Source: Andalucia godoyi | Lineage: Eukaryota; Discoba; Jakobea; Jakobida; Andaluciidae | Reading direction: 5' to 3' | Assembly (NCBI GenBank): GCA_009859145.1 | Contig: VRVR01000014.1 | Coordinates: 335,373 to 392,309, forward strand | Length of the DNA stretch: 56,937 nucleotides | Shown here: positions 38,181-48,205 of the stretch, in pieces | How the letters are laid out: each line of letters starts with the position of its first letter | Position numbering within the stretch: position 1 is the stretch's first letter | Notes under the pieces: model-generated | Databases searched by the model: none | Told to the model about the DNA's origin: nothing | The model's input: only the letters and a program-made list of their open reading frames with translations | Translations under genes and position numbers: made by a program

Positions 38181-40541
38181 ATGTCAAAGCATCAAAAATG
38201 CTGTCGCGTTGCCACCACAGCAACTCGTCAATTTCGAAGATGTCTTCGATTTCTAGATCCAATTTGTTGCATTCTGCCCGTTATGACAAAAGTTTCCAAA
38301 TACAATGGGGCGCTGTCAAGGGCATGCATTTGTCTGGCAAACGCGAGAGCGTGTGTGGCGTCAGAAGAATACATTAACGAAGGGTTTGTGCTCATCGCTT
38401 ACAAATGGTTTTTGTTGTCGGGAGCTGTGTCAGTAGTCCGGTATTTATCTCTGCTGCAGATGTTACTGGCCCTTTTCGAAGCCCCAGCTGCTTTGTTTCC
38501 GGGGGTGCTTCCTCGAGAACTCTTGTTCTCTCTTGAACTGTTCATGTTGCTCGTGTATCTGCTGGAAATGTGGGTTTCGGTTTGGGTTTTGAAGGACAGG
38601 CGTCGGTGGTTTTTTGATATGTGGAACGTATCGTTCTTTCTTGTGACCGCGATCAGTTTTGGTGGAAATGTTCTGCTGACGTTGGTCCAGGACCGGTATT
38701 CTGCGTTTGTTCGTTTTCTTCGTCCTTTCTATGTGATTTGGCACCACCAAGTTCTTCGAACTGTGGTTTCCAACATCCTGTCTTCCTTAATGGATATTGC
38801 GAACCTCATCTTGGTGTTTGCATTCTACTTTTTCATCATGCTCGCTGTTTTTGTGGGGGTTTTTCGCGGAACTGCAGAGGGAAATGCCTATTTCGCAACT
38901 CCAGGGGATGCGATTTACTACTTGTTTGTGACAATGACGACTGTTAATTTTCCAGATGTGATGATCCCCGCGTACAATGAGAATGGATTGTATGCTTGCT
39001 TTTTTGTTGTATTTCTTCTCACCTGTACCGTTTTCTTCCTCAACTTAACAACAGCGACGATGTACAGGACGTACCGCGGGTCTCTGATACAGTCCACTGA
39101 GGACAAGAAGGGCCACAAGAAGCAGTCATTTCGAAAATCGTTTTTCTATTGCAGGGAAATGGAATTGATTGCCAATTCTGGAGGCGGGAGATCGTTTGAC
39201 AACCTATCCGAACGGGACCCGCTGGTCCAGATCAGCTATTCTACGTTTCATAATGTCCTGAGCGACTGTGGGCTGCAGATGTCGGATGATGAATTTCGCA
39301 AATTCAGCTTTATTGTAGATGAATCGCAAGTTGGAACCATTAACATTGCAGAATTTCAGAAGTCTGTTTCTGCTGTGTGGTTCTCACGTAGAAAACTGGA
39401 TTCCTTTTTGCTCACCAGACTACCGTTTAACAGAATTGTTGAGGAAGGTTGGTATGTCGCGTTGGTACGACTTTGGAAGGGAACGCTGTATCAAGCAATG
39501 GTAGATTCACAGGGATTCTTGTATTTGATCTACCTTCTGAGTGTGCTTTTCGTGAACAACGAGGATCCAGCGTTTCTTTCGCGTGGCCCTTTTGTGAAAT
39601 CGTCGGCCAATGAATCTCTCTTGGCCGGAGGGAGTTCACGAATGATTGTGGATTGTGTCTACCTCGCGACTTTGTGCTGCCACACTTTGTTTTCAATCCT
39701 AGTCCTTCGAGGGAAGTTTTTCTCGACGTCCTCGTGGAATTCGTTTGACCTACTTCTTGTTGTCTACGGAGTTACATTGTACTTCATCGCCATTGGCGTA
39801 GAATGTCCCAGCGGAACTTGGATAACGCTGTCTGTTCTCTTTTGCTGTCGATCTGCCCGGTTGTTGGGAAACTTTTCAGGCACGTCTCGGGTGTTGTTCA
39901 CGATCAAGGACATTGTTCCAGTTTTAGCTCCTTTTTTGTTGTTGGAATTATGCGTTATGTACAGCGTTGCTCAAATTGGGATACTATTGTTCAACGGCAA
40001 GATCGATCGTGATGACGGTGATCTTGTTCGGAGTGACTACGGAAAAGCTGCATACTTTCAACTGTCCTTCAATACCATTGGTGAAGCATATGTTACTCTT
40101 TTCGCATTGTTAATGATTAACAACTGGAACGTGGTTGCGACGGGTTTCGTCGCTGTTACGTCCCCTTGGAGTCGGCTGTTCTTCGTCTTCAATTACTTCC
40201 TGCAGGTCGTGATCATCTTGAACTGCATCCTTGCGTTCATCATCGAGACATACAGTCTGTTGTACACAATGAGGGAGCGTACATCACTATTGCGAGAATC
40301 GAGTTTCGTTGCGAAGAGGAAACTCAGACAGGTCCGAAAGAGTCTCTCAAAAGCGTCTCTGTCGGAAATGGATAACGAAGGTTTTGACTCTCGAATTATG
40401 GAACGATGGCGACGATTTGCTGCCAAACTCTTGCATCACGTTGCGAGCCAGTCTGAGTTGCCCACCGATGAATTTGCGGACGAGGTTACAGGTTCTGTTA
40501 TGGACAATGCTGAAAGTGATGGGAATCTTCCCACAGATTAG
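38181..40541 (+). CDS. Two-pore (TPC-like) cation channel
   Basis: The 786-residue protein holds two six-helix channel repeats. The first pore carries TMTTVNFPDVMIPAY, close to the TTxNxPDVxxPAY filter of TPC channels; the second has LLMINNWNVV, matching the NNW filter. The S4-like segment of repeat one is RFLRPFYVIWHHQVLRTV. Between repeats is a linker that resembles an EF-hand pair as in plant TPC1 (DEFRKFSFIVDES and following), though the calcium loops are degenerate. Such channels release Na+ or Ca2+ from vacuoles or endolysosomes. Start choice is uncertain: ATGs at 38181 and 38283 are in frame. A different-frame ATG at 38168 opens a 70-codon frame over the same bases. Confidence 0.88.
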   Translation: MSKHQKCCRVATTATRQFRRCLRFLDPICCILPVMTKVSKYNGALSRACICLANARACVASEEYINEGFVLIAYKWFLLSGAVSVVRYLSLLQMLLALFEAPAALFPGVLPRELLFSLELFMLLVYLLEMWVSVWVLKDRRRWFFDMWNVSFFLVTAISFGGNVLLTLVQDRYSAFVRFLRPFYVIWHHQVLRTVVSNILSSLMDIANLILVFAFYFFIMLAVFVGVFRGTAEGNAYFATPGDAIYYLFVTMTTVNFPDVMIPAYNENGLYACFFVVFLLTCTVFFLNLTTATMYRTYRGSLIQSTEDKKGHKKQSFRKSFFYCREMELIANSGGGRSFDNLSERDPLVQISYSTFHNVLSDCGLQMSDDEFRKFSFIVDESQVGTINIAEFQKSVSAVWFSRRKLDSFLLTRLPFNRIVEEGWYVALVRLWKGTLYQAMVDSQGFLYLIYLLSVLFVNNEDPAFLSRGPFVKSSANESLLAGGSSRMIVDCVYLATLCCHTLFSILVLRGKFFSTSSWNSFDLLLVVYGVTLYFIAIGVECPSGTWITLSVLFCCRSARLLGNFSGTSRVLFTIKDIVPVLAPFLLLELCVMYSVAQIGILLFNGKIDRDDGDLVRSDYGKAAYFQLSFNTIGEAYVTLFALLMINNWNVVATGFVAVTSPWSRLFFVFNYFLQVVIILNCILAFIIETYSLLYTMRERTSLLRESSFVAKRKLRQVRKSLSKASLSEMDNEGFDSRIMERWRRFAAKLLHHVASQSELPTDEFADEVTGSVMDNAESDGNLPTD

Positions 40542-41114
40542 CTTGTCGGTGTTCGTGCGTTATGCTGTTTGCGGGCAATGCAGTTTATAAATGAACGAGT
40601 TTTTTTTCTTTGTTTATCCACGAAGCTGAGCATCCAAACCAATGAAATTGTATACTTTGTTCGAAACAAAAGATGATACAGTGAGAGAACCAGTGTCGAT
40701 CGTCAGCTAAGACGAGCAAAAAATCTCTCTTGTTTCCACGCTTGCAGCGCTGCGTGCATCACTCTCTCTATTTCAGTGGTGCTGCGGGCCGGAAAGCTTG
40801 CAAATCAACCACATCTGATTCAATGGGGAAATTGGGTTTCTGCCTCAGAGTGTCGTCGAGCAGGCTTCCCAAGAAGTTCTTGCATCTTTTCTCCCACGGC
40901 GTTCACTCCACACATTTGTCGTGCATCAATCGACTATCGGAAATGCTGCCTGGTGGACGACACTCGGTTCGCAGTCTGAATCGTCGACCGAAGTCCGCCG
41001 TATATGTGCTCTGCGAAGTCGCTACGCTTCACAATCAACAGTCGGGAAATCCTGAATTGCATGCCATGCTTGGTTCTGCTATAAACGACTTCAACGAAGA
41101 TTTGCTTCGACATT
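40542..41114. other. Convergent intergenic region
   Basis: No recognised gene. A 140-codon plus frame (40823-41242) runs into the antisense of the cyclase gene; see the rejected list. Confidence 0.4.
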
Positions 41115-44100
41115 TTACATGGTCAAAACCGACAGGTCTGGTGGCTGGGATGATAGGATATTCTGCCAGTCTGGATCGGGAAAGTGGGACTCTGTCAGTC
41201 GTTGCTTCACAAAGAAAGTTTGCATTTCTCCCTTTCCCTTAATTTGCGTAAAACCACGGTCTTCAAAGTCATACTTTCCGTATAGGGCTTCGTATGTCGC
41301 TCTGCTGACGTGAATCCTAAATGGATCACCTGACGATTCCATGCGCGATGCCACATTTACGCTGTCTGACCAGAGATCGAACGCAAACTTGCTTTCACCA
41401 ATCACACCTGCAACAACCGGTCCGGTGTGATTTCCAATACGGAGACGGACTTGTTCTTTGACAAGTAATCGACCATCTGAGTTCAGAATGTCCACAAGCT
41501 TGAGAACTGCCATAGAAAACTCCATCATTCGCTCTGCGTGGTCGTGCATGGGCTCGGGAACGCCGCAAACTGCAAAGTACGAGTCCCCGACCGTTTTGAT
41601 TTTTTCCACGCCATAATGTTTTGCTAATCTGTCCATGCAGGAAACGAGTGTGTTCAGCATGTTCACCAGCTGGACCGGAGTTAAACGACTGGACAATTCC
41701 GTGAAGCTCACCATGTCGGAAAAAAACAGCGAACAACTCTCGGTGTAATCCGCAATCACTGTTTCACCATTTTGCAGCCTGCGAACTATCGTGTCCGGAA
41801 GGGTATTACGAAGCAAATCGTCAGATCGCTTCTTCTCGAACGACAACAACTTTTCTTTTCGAATGTCATCGGTCATGTCACGCACGAACGCAACAAAACT
41901 CGCATCCGTCTCTACAATATCGAGCCGGACATTGAACAGCGATCCGTCCGATCTGCACAGCACACTTTCAACACGCTTTTTCTTGGATGTGGACGACAGC
42001 GATTCTTCTATCAGCGCTTTCAGCACGGAAGAAATGGTTCTGCGATTCTCATTTCCGTTAACCATAGACAGAAAGTAGCGACCTGCTAAGGCACCCGTTG
42101 ACTTCGCATTCATCATGGTCTGAAACACCTCGTTGAAACTCTCAATCTGCGGTTCGTCGTAGTCTTTTGTCAACTCGACAATGCCATCTCCGGAAGTTTC
42201 GACAATACGTTTCGCCCTCTTCTCGCTTGCCTGAACCCTTGCCACCAGCTCATTTCTAGAAGCATTGGTTAGGGAAGTGTCAACACCCGCCATTTGCGAC
42301 CGTCGACTTCCAGAATTTATAACGACAGCCAGGATATGGTCGTTTGCTTCGATGAATTGTGCTGGAAGTTGCAGAAACATCATGCGCGTTATGCGGGCGT
42401 CAGCCTCCAGTTCCTGCAGTGAGAAAAACAGCAGCATCAGCATAACCAACGCCACTGGAATCACGCATCCGAAAATAATGTCGGATGTCAGCGTCATGGT
42501 ATTCACATTGTTATCATATTGAGACCGATACAATTCATACTCCGGCAGAAGACACGCCGAGGAAAGAGATGTGTGAAACAGAATAATTCTGTGCAACACG
42601 GGTGATGAATAGGAAAGGGCCGAATCAGGAGTGGCAATCCATTGATTCAATGCGTCGACGTACTGGCTCAGAAAGCCAACACAAGACCAGCAATGGAAAC
42701 TGGATCCGTCGGAGCATCGTTGAGTATAATAAAGTGTATCAAGCTGTGGGACATCACCATCCGAGCCTGGAGTACCGAGAGACTCGGATCCCGTCCTCAC
42801 TGCCAGGTCATACGTCAACATCGTGCTGATCGATTTGCTCATCGCATGTCGTACCTGATTTGTGCCGCTCGGCCAAGTACGTGAATCGTTGGAGATCAGT
42901 TCCAAAGCTAGCGCATGCAGCAGTGACGCTTGACTGCTTCTTCCCGCTGCATAAACTACATTGTTCGTTCTGTACCGATACTGCGCTACGTAAACCAATC
43001 CTTGTGCGCAGAACACGCACATCACACACAACAGAATGAGAGATGTTCCAAGAAAGCAAGCAGTCAGCCGTTTGGCTGGATCTTTCTTGTAAGACAGCTG
43101 TCCAGCAGAATCACTTTCAAAAGGCGATGTTCCAAACTGCTCGGCCACAATCTCTGCAGACCGAGGATCTTTTTGGTGAGTGACATTGCCATCGCGACCC
43201 CCAACCTGGATGTACACTTTCCGAACGACGCTTTTTGGGATTGTTGTAAACAGATGAAAAACTTCATCGCGTTCCTTCTTGAATCTTTGGAGGGAAGGTC
43301 GAAACAACGCCAAGTACAAGATGACAGGAAGCAGGACAGCTAAGATGAGCAATGCAATCAGTACGTTTCTCAAGATTACGTCTTGTTCAAGAACATATGA
43401 AGATATCTTGGATATCACCGAGCCCAATGAGCTGAACATGACATTTGGACAGTTGTCAGCAAGGAAGCGATAGCTTGCATCTACCGAGAGACTGGTAACG
43501 CTCGTGGTGGTCAGATTTGTGACAATTCCAGCAGAAACGATGAAGCGAGCAGCCAGGTCGCGGAACGATAGCACGACGCCCGTCGCAAACTGGTCAGCAA
43601 TCGGATTGTAGACTGCGGGAGCGTACGCATTGGAATCGAAGATCGTTGACACGGCTTCATTGCTCAGCGACGAGCTAGAAGGGGAAGTCAGATTGCCCAC
43701 CATCCAGCCAATTTCTGCAGCTTGAAGCACTATCCGAGAGGGGATACTTGATGCAGAAAACACCTGATCAAGGCCCGCCATTTCGAATGTGCTGTTCGCC
43801 AGCGACATTGTCCGGGTGTAAAACAGAGACATGGCACTCCACGACTGACTCTGGGACGAGATGTCTACTGTCGTCGAATGAAGAGAGTATCCATTCAACA
43901 GCACTTTTTGGACCACAAAAGTGCCAATTACACCGAGAACTAGGAGGAGGATCGCGGCAATAGTAGCTATCCTTAGCTGACTGAAAGTCGAAGAACAACT
44001 GGATTGCAATCGTCGCCGCCATGCAGAAACAACTGCATACTGTCTGTCAACAGCAGACGCTGTTGATAGATTGTCCGCATTGAGTGCATTATTTTCATTT

Positions 44101-46544
44101 TCCCAGGTTCCACTCCTTTCATCATCCAACCCACCATGTGCAGCAGGCTCCATCTCGTTTGTAGCTTCCGAAGATACATTACCAATGAAAACAGGAGTGT
44201 TGTCATCCTTGTTTGGGCTAAACTGAAATGCAGACCTGCGCTTCAGTGACTGGGCGTGTGTCAGCAAAGCAGTGGGATGATTGCTGGGACGATCAACGCT
44301 GGGGCTTACGCTGGGGCTTGCGCTGGCGCTGATCGATGTATGTGCAGGAGCCTTTATCATCCTCGGCACCATAGAGGCTGCTCGAGTCCCATTGTTGGAG
44401 AAAGCGAGCGAGCTCGAAGACTGGTATATGGACATGCTTGTAGCCCGCTGAATCCGTCGATTTGTCTCTTCTTCCTCGTAGACACTCGCGTCATCCAGCA
44501 GTTCATGAGCTCTTGCAGGATCGGATTCTACGTACATGAGAAATCGAGAGAAAGACCGAAGAACACGAGGATCTCTTCCGAAACGCATGGACAGTGTTTC
44601 GAAACCGCTCGTGGCCTTTGCTGAATGTTCATGGATAGCTGATATCAACGGCGGCAGCTTTTCGACCGCAGGATTTTCATCAAGCAGCACATTCCAGAAG
44701 GAACGCAAGGACTCAAAGCAAGTCATGGACTGAAACTGCGGAGCTGCAAGCAGCGTCTGCATCATCATGCTGTCAGAATCAACTCCAGCTGTGCCCGAGG
44801 AAATAGAGATTAGAGTGATCTGCAAAACATCCAGGCAAAATCTTTGGAAGAACGTCAGCTCACGGTGCCCGCTTCCAGGCGTGTCGCTCTCTGCTAGAGA
44901 CCTTTTTCGAGACTTTGTCCAAGTGCCAGCAAGCAAATCACGCATTACGCGATGAGTAAGTCGAGGATCCAGTTGGGATCGTTCGAGGATATCTTTCATT
45001 TCCTCAGAATGTTCGAGGTCTTTTTGCGCGTAGCGAGGAAGACGAGAAGATGCGAATATTCCAATTTCCATGTCACAGCGCACTCCTCGAGCATTCAGTT
45101 CGGAGACGGTCTGCGCGTGCTGCATCAAGTACGATCGAATGCAGAGGTAAAGCAGCCATAGAAGGGAAGAATTGGCATATGTAGATGACAAAGCACGCTC
45201 CAGAAGCGTCACCGCATTGCCAATCCCCGCCGTTGAGTGCTGCAAGATGAACAGCCGAGCGACAAATGCAACGTTGCCCGTCGACGCCATTGCAGCTTCC
45301 CAGAAGGTATCTGCCGCATCGGAAACGCAGCTTCGTGGCGAGCAAGAGGAACTTCTCGAAGAACTGACAGAGGGATCCCACGATACAGCAGACTGGCCAC
45401 GAGAATTCATGTCATCATCGCCGTTCACAGGGGTAATTCGAATACTGTTCTTTGCAGAAGATGAAGTCAGTCCAGCCATGGAATAAAATTGGTTTTCCGC
45501 GACGACCCATCGGCGATACACGGATACGGAGCCCAGTAGAAATCCGCATGTCATAAGAGACAGCAAAATGTAAAAATCGCTGTTTTGTTTTTTTTGCTGC
45601 GAGTCGATCAGACTCGTCAATATCATGGTTACTCCTGCAAATGCACTTGCTAACGACACTCCAGCGACCAAAGCCGTCGCACCAAGTCTTAGAAACGCAA
45701 ACGATGATGAAACTTGCTTGCAAATAAATGCGTACAGGAGAAGAATCAAGACGCCCTGGACGATGGGCATGGGGACCATCATGACAATCACCAAACACAA
45801 TGCAGGAATGATGCGGACGGTAATATTTGTCGGGCCAATCATAATGGCTGAATAGTCCCAAGGACTGCAAATGATGAGTGCAGCAGGCCTGACGATCATG
45901 GCATGCCAAGTCGCCACAGTGATGCACGGAATGAGCGTGAGGACAGACAGAGCGACGAATCCAGATCCGCAAGCAGTGTCCGGAAAGTCTGTGGTTGTAT
46001 GCGTAGAATATCTACAGGAAATGAATACCATCGCACGACGGATCGTCGTGATCAGGCCCAATGAGTTTAGCTCCAAATACAAGGAGACGAGAACAGATAA
46101 GCTGTAGCCGACTTGTTTTGCCCCTCCCCGCATCAGCCTGCTCGCAACCAGCGTGCACACAAGCAATGCATATTGCAAGACACACAAGATGATCAAAAAT
46201 AGAAAGTTGGAATTGGATGATCCAAGGGGGCCAAGAAGCAAGGCAGAGTCACCCAGCATCGCGACGAATGCCAGCTCGGACGATGCGGAAGACGTGCCAA
46301 ACGAACACGTCGAAATGCAAAGCACTTGGAGCAGCAGCAACGCAAACGACACATTCCGAATGATGATCGTTCGTGACGTCCTTCCTTCTCTTCGCATCTC
46401 GGATGCCAGAGGAGCTGAAACCTCGCATGCCTTGCGAACGAAGCGGTGACATCGATCTGCAAGCGAAACAGATTCTGTACTGCTGAAGATTGAGCGGGAG
46501 TCTATCGACACACTGTCCTCTTCTACCGACGCCGATTGCGACAT
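41115..46544 (-). CDS. Large membrane PAS-adenylyl cyclase (TmcB-like layout)
   Basis: The 1809-residue protein begins with a multi-span membrane region (about residues 50-340), then a long helical cytosolic region, then two more pairs of membrane helices flanking extracytoplasmic segments (about 870-1130 and 1180-1410). A PAS-like domain precedes the C-terminal class III cyclase domain. The cyclase has the metal aspartates in FFSDMVSFTELS and TVGDSY, the purine-selecting Lys in KIKTVGDSY, Asp in FDLWSDSVN, and the Asn-Arg pair in NVASRME. Lys plus Asp predict ATP, not GTP, as substrate. The overall layout is like Tiny-macrocysts-type cyclases of amoebae and heteroloboseans. The ATG at 46544 is the first real ATG. 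Confidence 0.88.
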   Translation of the reverse strand: MSQSASVEEDSVSIDSRSIFSSTESVSLADRCHRFVRKACEVSAPLASEMRREGRTSRTIIIRNVSFALLLLQVLCISTCSFGTSSASSELAFVAMLGDSALLLGPLGSSNSNFLFLIILCVLQYALLVCTLVASRLMRGGAKQVGYSLSVLVSLYLELNSLGLITTIRRAMVFISCRYSTHTTTDFPDTACGSGFVALSVLTLIPCITVATWHAMIVRPAALIICSPWDYSAIMIGPTNITVRIIPALCLVIVMMVPMPIVQGVLILLLYAFICKQVSSSFAFLRLGATALVAGVSLASAFAGVTMILTSLIDSQQKKQNSDFYILLSLMTCGFLLGSVSVYRRWVVAENQFYSMAGLTSSSAKNSIRITPVNGDDDMNSRGQSAVSWDPSVSSSRSSSCSPRSCVSDAADTFWEAAMASTGNVAFVARLFILQHSTAGIGNAVTLLERALSSTYANSSLLWLLYLCIRSYLMQHAQTVSELNARGVRCDMEIGIFASSRLPRYAQKDLEHSEEMKDILERSQLDPRLTHRVMRDLLAGTWTKSRKRSLAESDTPGSGHRELTFFQRFCLDVLQITLISISSGTAGVDSDSMMMQTLLAAPQFQSMTCFESLRSFWNVLLDENPAVEKLPPLISAIHEHSAKATSGFETLSMRFGRDPRVLRSFSRFLMYVESDPARAHELLDDASVYEEEETNRRIQRATSMSIYQSSSSLAFSNNGTRAASMVPRMIKAPAHTSISASASPSVSPSVDRPSNHPTALLTHAQSLKRRSAFQFSPNKDDNTPVFIGNVSSEATNEMEPAAHGGLDDERSGTWENENNALNADNLSTASAVDRQYAVVSAWRRRLQSSCSSTFSQLRIATIAAILLLVLGVIGTFVVQKVLLNGYSLHSTTVDISSQSQSWSAMSLFYTRTMSLANSTFEMAGLDQVFSASSIPSRIVLQAAEIGWMVGNLTSPSSSSLSNEAVSTIFDSNAYAPAVYNPIADQFATGVVLSFRDLAARFIVSAGIVTNLTTTSVTSLSVDASYRFLADNCPNVMFSSLGSVISKISSYVLEQDVILRNVLIALLILAVLLPVILYLALFRPSLQRFKKERDEVFHLFTTIPKSVVRKVYIQVGGRDGNVTHQKDPRSAEIVAEQFGTSPFESDSAGQLSYKKDPAKRLTACFLGTSLILLCVMCVFCAQGLVYVAQYRYRTNNVVYAAGRSSQASLLHALALELISNDSRTWPSGTNQVRHAMSKSISTMLTYDLAVRTGSESLGTPGSDGDVPQLDTLYYTQRCSDGSSFHCWSCVGFLSQYVDALNQWIATPDSALSYSSPVLHRIILFHTSLSSACLLPEYELYRSQYDNNVNTMTLTSDIIFGCVIPVALVMLMLLFFSLQELEADARITRMMFLQLPAQFIEANDHILAVVINSGSRRSQMAGVDTSLTNASRNELVARVQASEKRAKRIVETSGDGIVELTKDYDEPQIESFNEVFQTMMNAKSTGALAGRYFLSMVNGNENRRTISSVLKALIEESLSSTSKKKRVESVLCRSDGSLFNVRLDIVETDASFVAFVRDMTDDIRKEKLLSFEKKRSDDLLRNTLPDTIVRRLQNGETVIADYTESCSLFFSDMVSFTELSSRLTPVQLVNMLNTLVSCMDRLAKHYGVEKIKTVGDSYFAVCGVPEPMHDHAERMMEFSMAVLKLVDILNSDGRLLVKEQVRLRIGNHTGPVVAGVIGESKFAFDLWSDSVNVASRMESSGDPFRIHVSRATYEALYGKYDFEDRGFTQIKGKGEMQTFFVKQRLTESHFPDPDWQNILSSQPPDLSVLTM

Positions 46545-48205
46545 TTTAAGATGCAGAAAGATGCTCAACAACTATTTTAAAATCCTTTTTTGTTTGTTTT
46601 TTTTCAATTTGGTCACAGCACAGAACAACACCAAAGAAAACGCAGTGCACAACTGTTTTTCAATCTTACTTTTTTTCCATGCGCGGAATTTCGGACGCAT
46701 GTTTTTTCCAGGTGCTTTCCGTTTTGCTGGAGTACAAATTTCAATACCACCTGTTCTGCCATGACAAAATTGCCTTTCAGGGAAGAAGTTTATCAAGAAA
46801 GGAATGTTCGGAGAAATGGGGAAATTCTGGTGGATGCCTTCCGGAGGAAGGCGAGGGTTCGTATGCAACCAGCGGATGCAGTTTCGCTTCGTGATTGCTC
46901 GCACACGGTCATCGGGGACCCTGCATGTCGGCGGCATTTTGGCTGTCCCCCTCCGCTTGTCCATCCGTTCCGCCCGCTTCCTTGTCCTTTCCTGACTTTG
47001 CCAAATGCGGACGCTTCGTGTTATTCGCAAACATCGAACGTTACTTGGTACAAGATTTGCTGCAAGCCCCCCTTTCTCTGTCGCAAACCGGGTTGTGTAC
47101 GCTGCGATATCAATCAATCATTGGGATGTTTTCCCTGCACGCCTTTCAACAGTTGTTTTTAAATAATTAATTAATTACTACTTGAAATAATAATATTATT
47201 TTAATGCACACACAATCAACAACACGCATTGAGAAATACAAGACGGTGGCAGGAGCACGCACAAAAAGACTTTGGAGAGATGCGCCATAAGACTAAACCA
47301 AACAAACAAGCAATCCACTCAATCTCAGCACGCAGAGAAATTCCCAAGAAGCAGGCAGATGAAGGCCCGCTGGATTCAACGATAATATGTGGCATCCACG
47401 GATACACACAGTTGGGAAAAAAGGCGACGCGAACATTCAGTACCTGTGAATGAAGAGGTTTGCAAATCATTTTGCATTGTTAAACGTTCGGAGGACAGGA
47501 TTTTTGGAGATCAAGTTCGTCCAAAGTTGAAGCGATTTCCAACTGTTTCGTCACAATGATAAGGGGGCGCAGGAACGCCTCCACAAATCAAAAGACAAAC
47601 ACCGAAAAAGACAGGAGTTTCGAGACCGAGCTGGAAGATTTCACTGGCGAACAGACACTTTCCTAGTTGGCACGCAGATTCATTCAGCAGACTATATCCA
47701 AACTGTCCGGAAAAAGGTCTTGTTTATCAGCTGAACGGAAACAAGAAACGTCAACGAAGTCATCAATTGAAAGAGCTCACACCAGAATTTGTTCAGTACG
47801 GAGATTCTCGTTGGATCTGCTGGTGGTGGGAGCTTCTCGCCTCCGTTCCCTCTCACTTTCGTACAATCTGTATCAAGACGGATTTCTCTTGCACATGTGC
47901 AACTATCTCAAGGAACGGGGGGGTTTTGTGTCCTTCTGGCATCGAAGTTGGAAGCATTTCACCTTTCGGGAATTCCATCCACACATACACGTCATCGAAC
48001 GGTGAAGCATGTCGACCATTTTTCCAGAAGCCGTTTTCTCGAAAAGAAAGCACAACCTTTCTACACACGCCGGAAATGACATTCGTCTGGGATTGCTCGA
48101 TTGCCCGGAGACGCGGAGGGCGTCCGCAATAAGCACTACATTGGAAAAAGACAACAAACAACTGAACCCAGAAGTCCAAAAACCCCCCACTCCATCCATC
48201 CTAGT
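46545..48205. other. 1.66-kb stretch without a confident gene
   Basis: Frames are open but none is recognised. A plus frame at 46761-47162 (133 codons, ATG) is cysteine-rich in its second half. A plus frame from about 47569 to 48132 runs 188 codons with almost no ATG. Minus frames at 47853-48179 and 47903-48199 overlap it. AT-rich DNA lies at about 47157-47205. Confidence 0.4.
46761..47162 (+). CDS. Hypothetical cysteine-rich small protein (weak)
   Basis: The 133-residue frame starts at an ATG. The first half is charged (FREEVYQERNVRRNGEILV), the second half cysteine- and proline-rich. No family is recognised and it may be chance. Confidence 0.25.
   Translation: MTKLPFREEVYQERNVRRNGEILVDAFRRKARVRMQPADAVSLRDCSHTVIGDPACRRHFGCPPPLVHPFRPLPCPFLTLPNADASCYSQTSNVTWYKICCKPPFLCRKPGCVRCDINQSLGCFPCTPFNSCF

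Noticed and set aside
40823-41242. 140-codon plus frame between the channel and the cyclase
   Set aside because: It overlaps the cyclase 3' end in antisense by 128 bp, and has no recognised domain.
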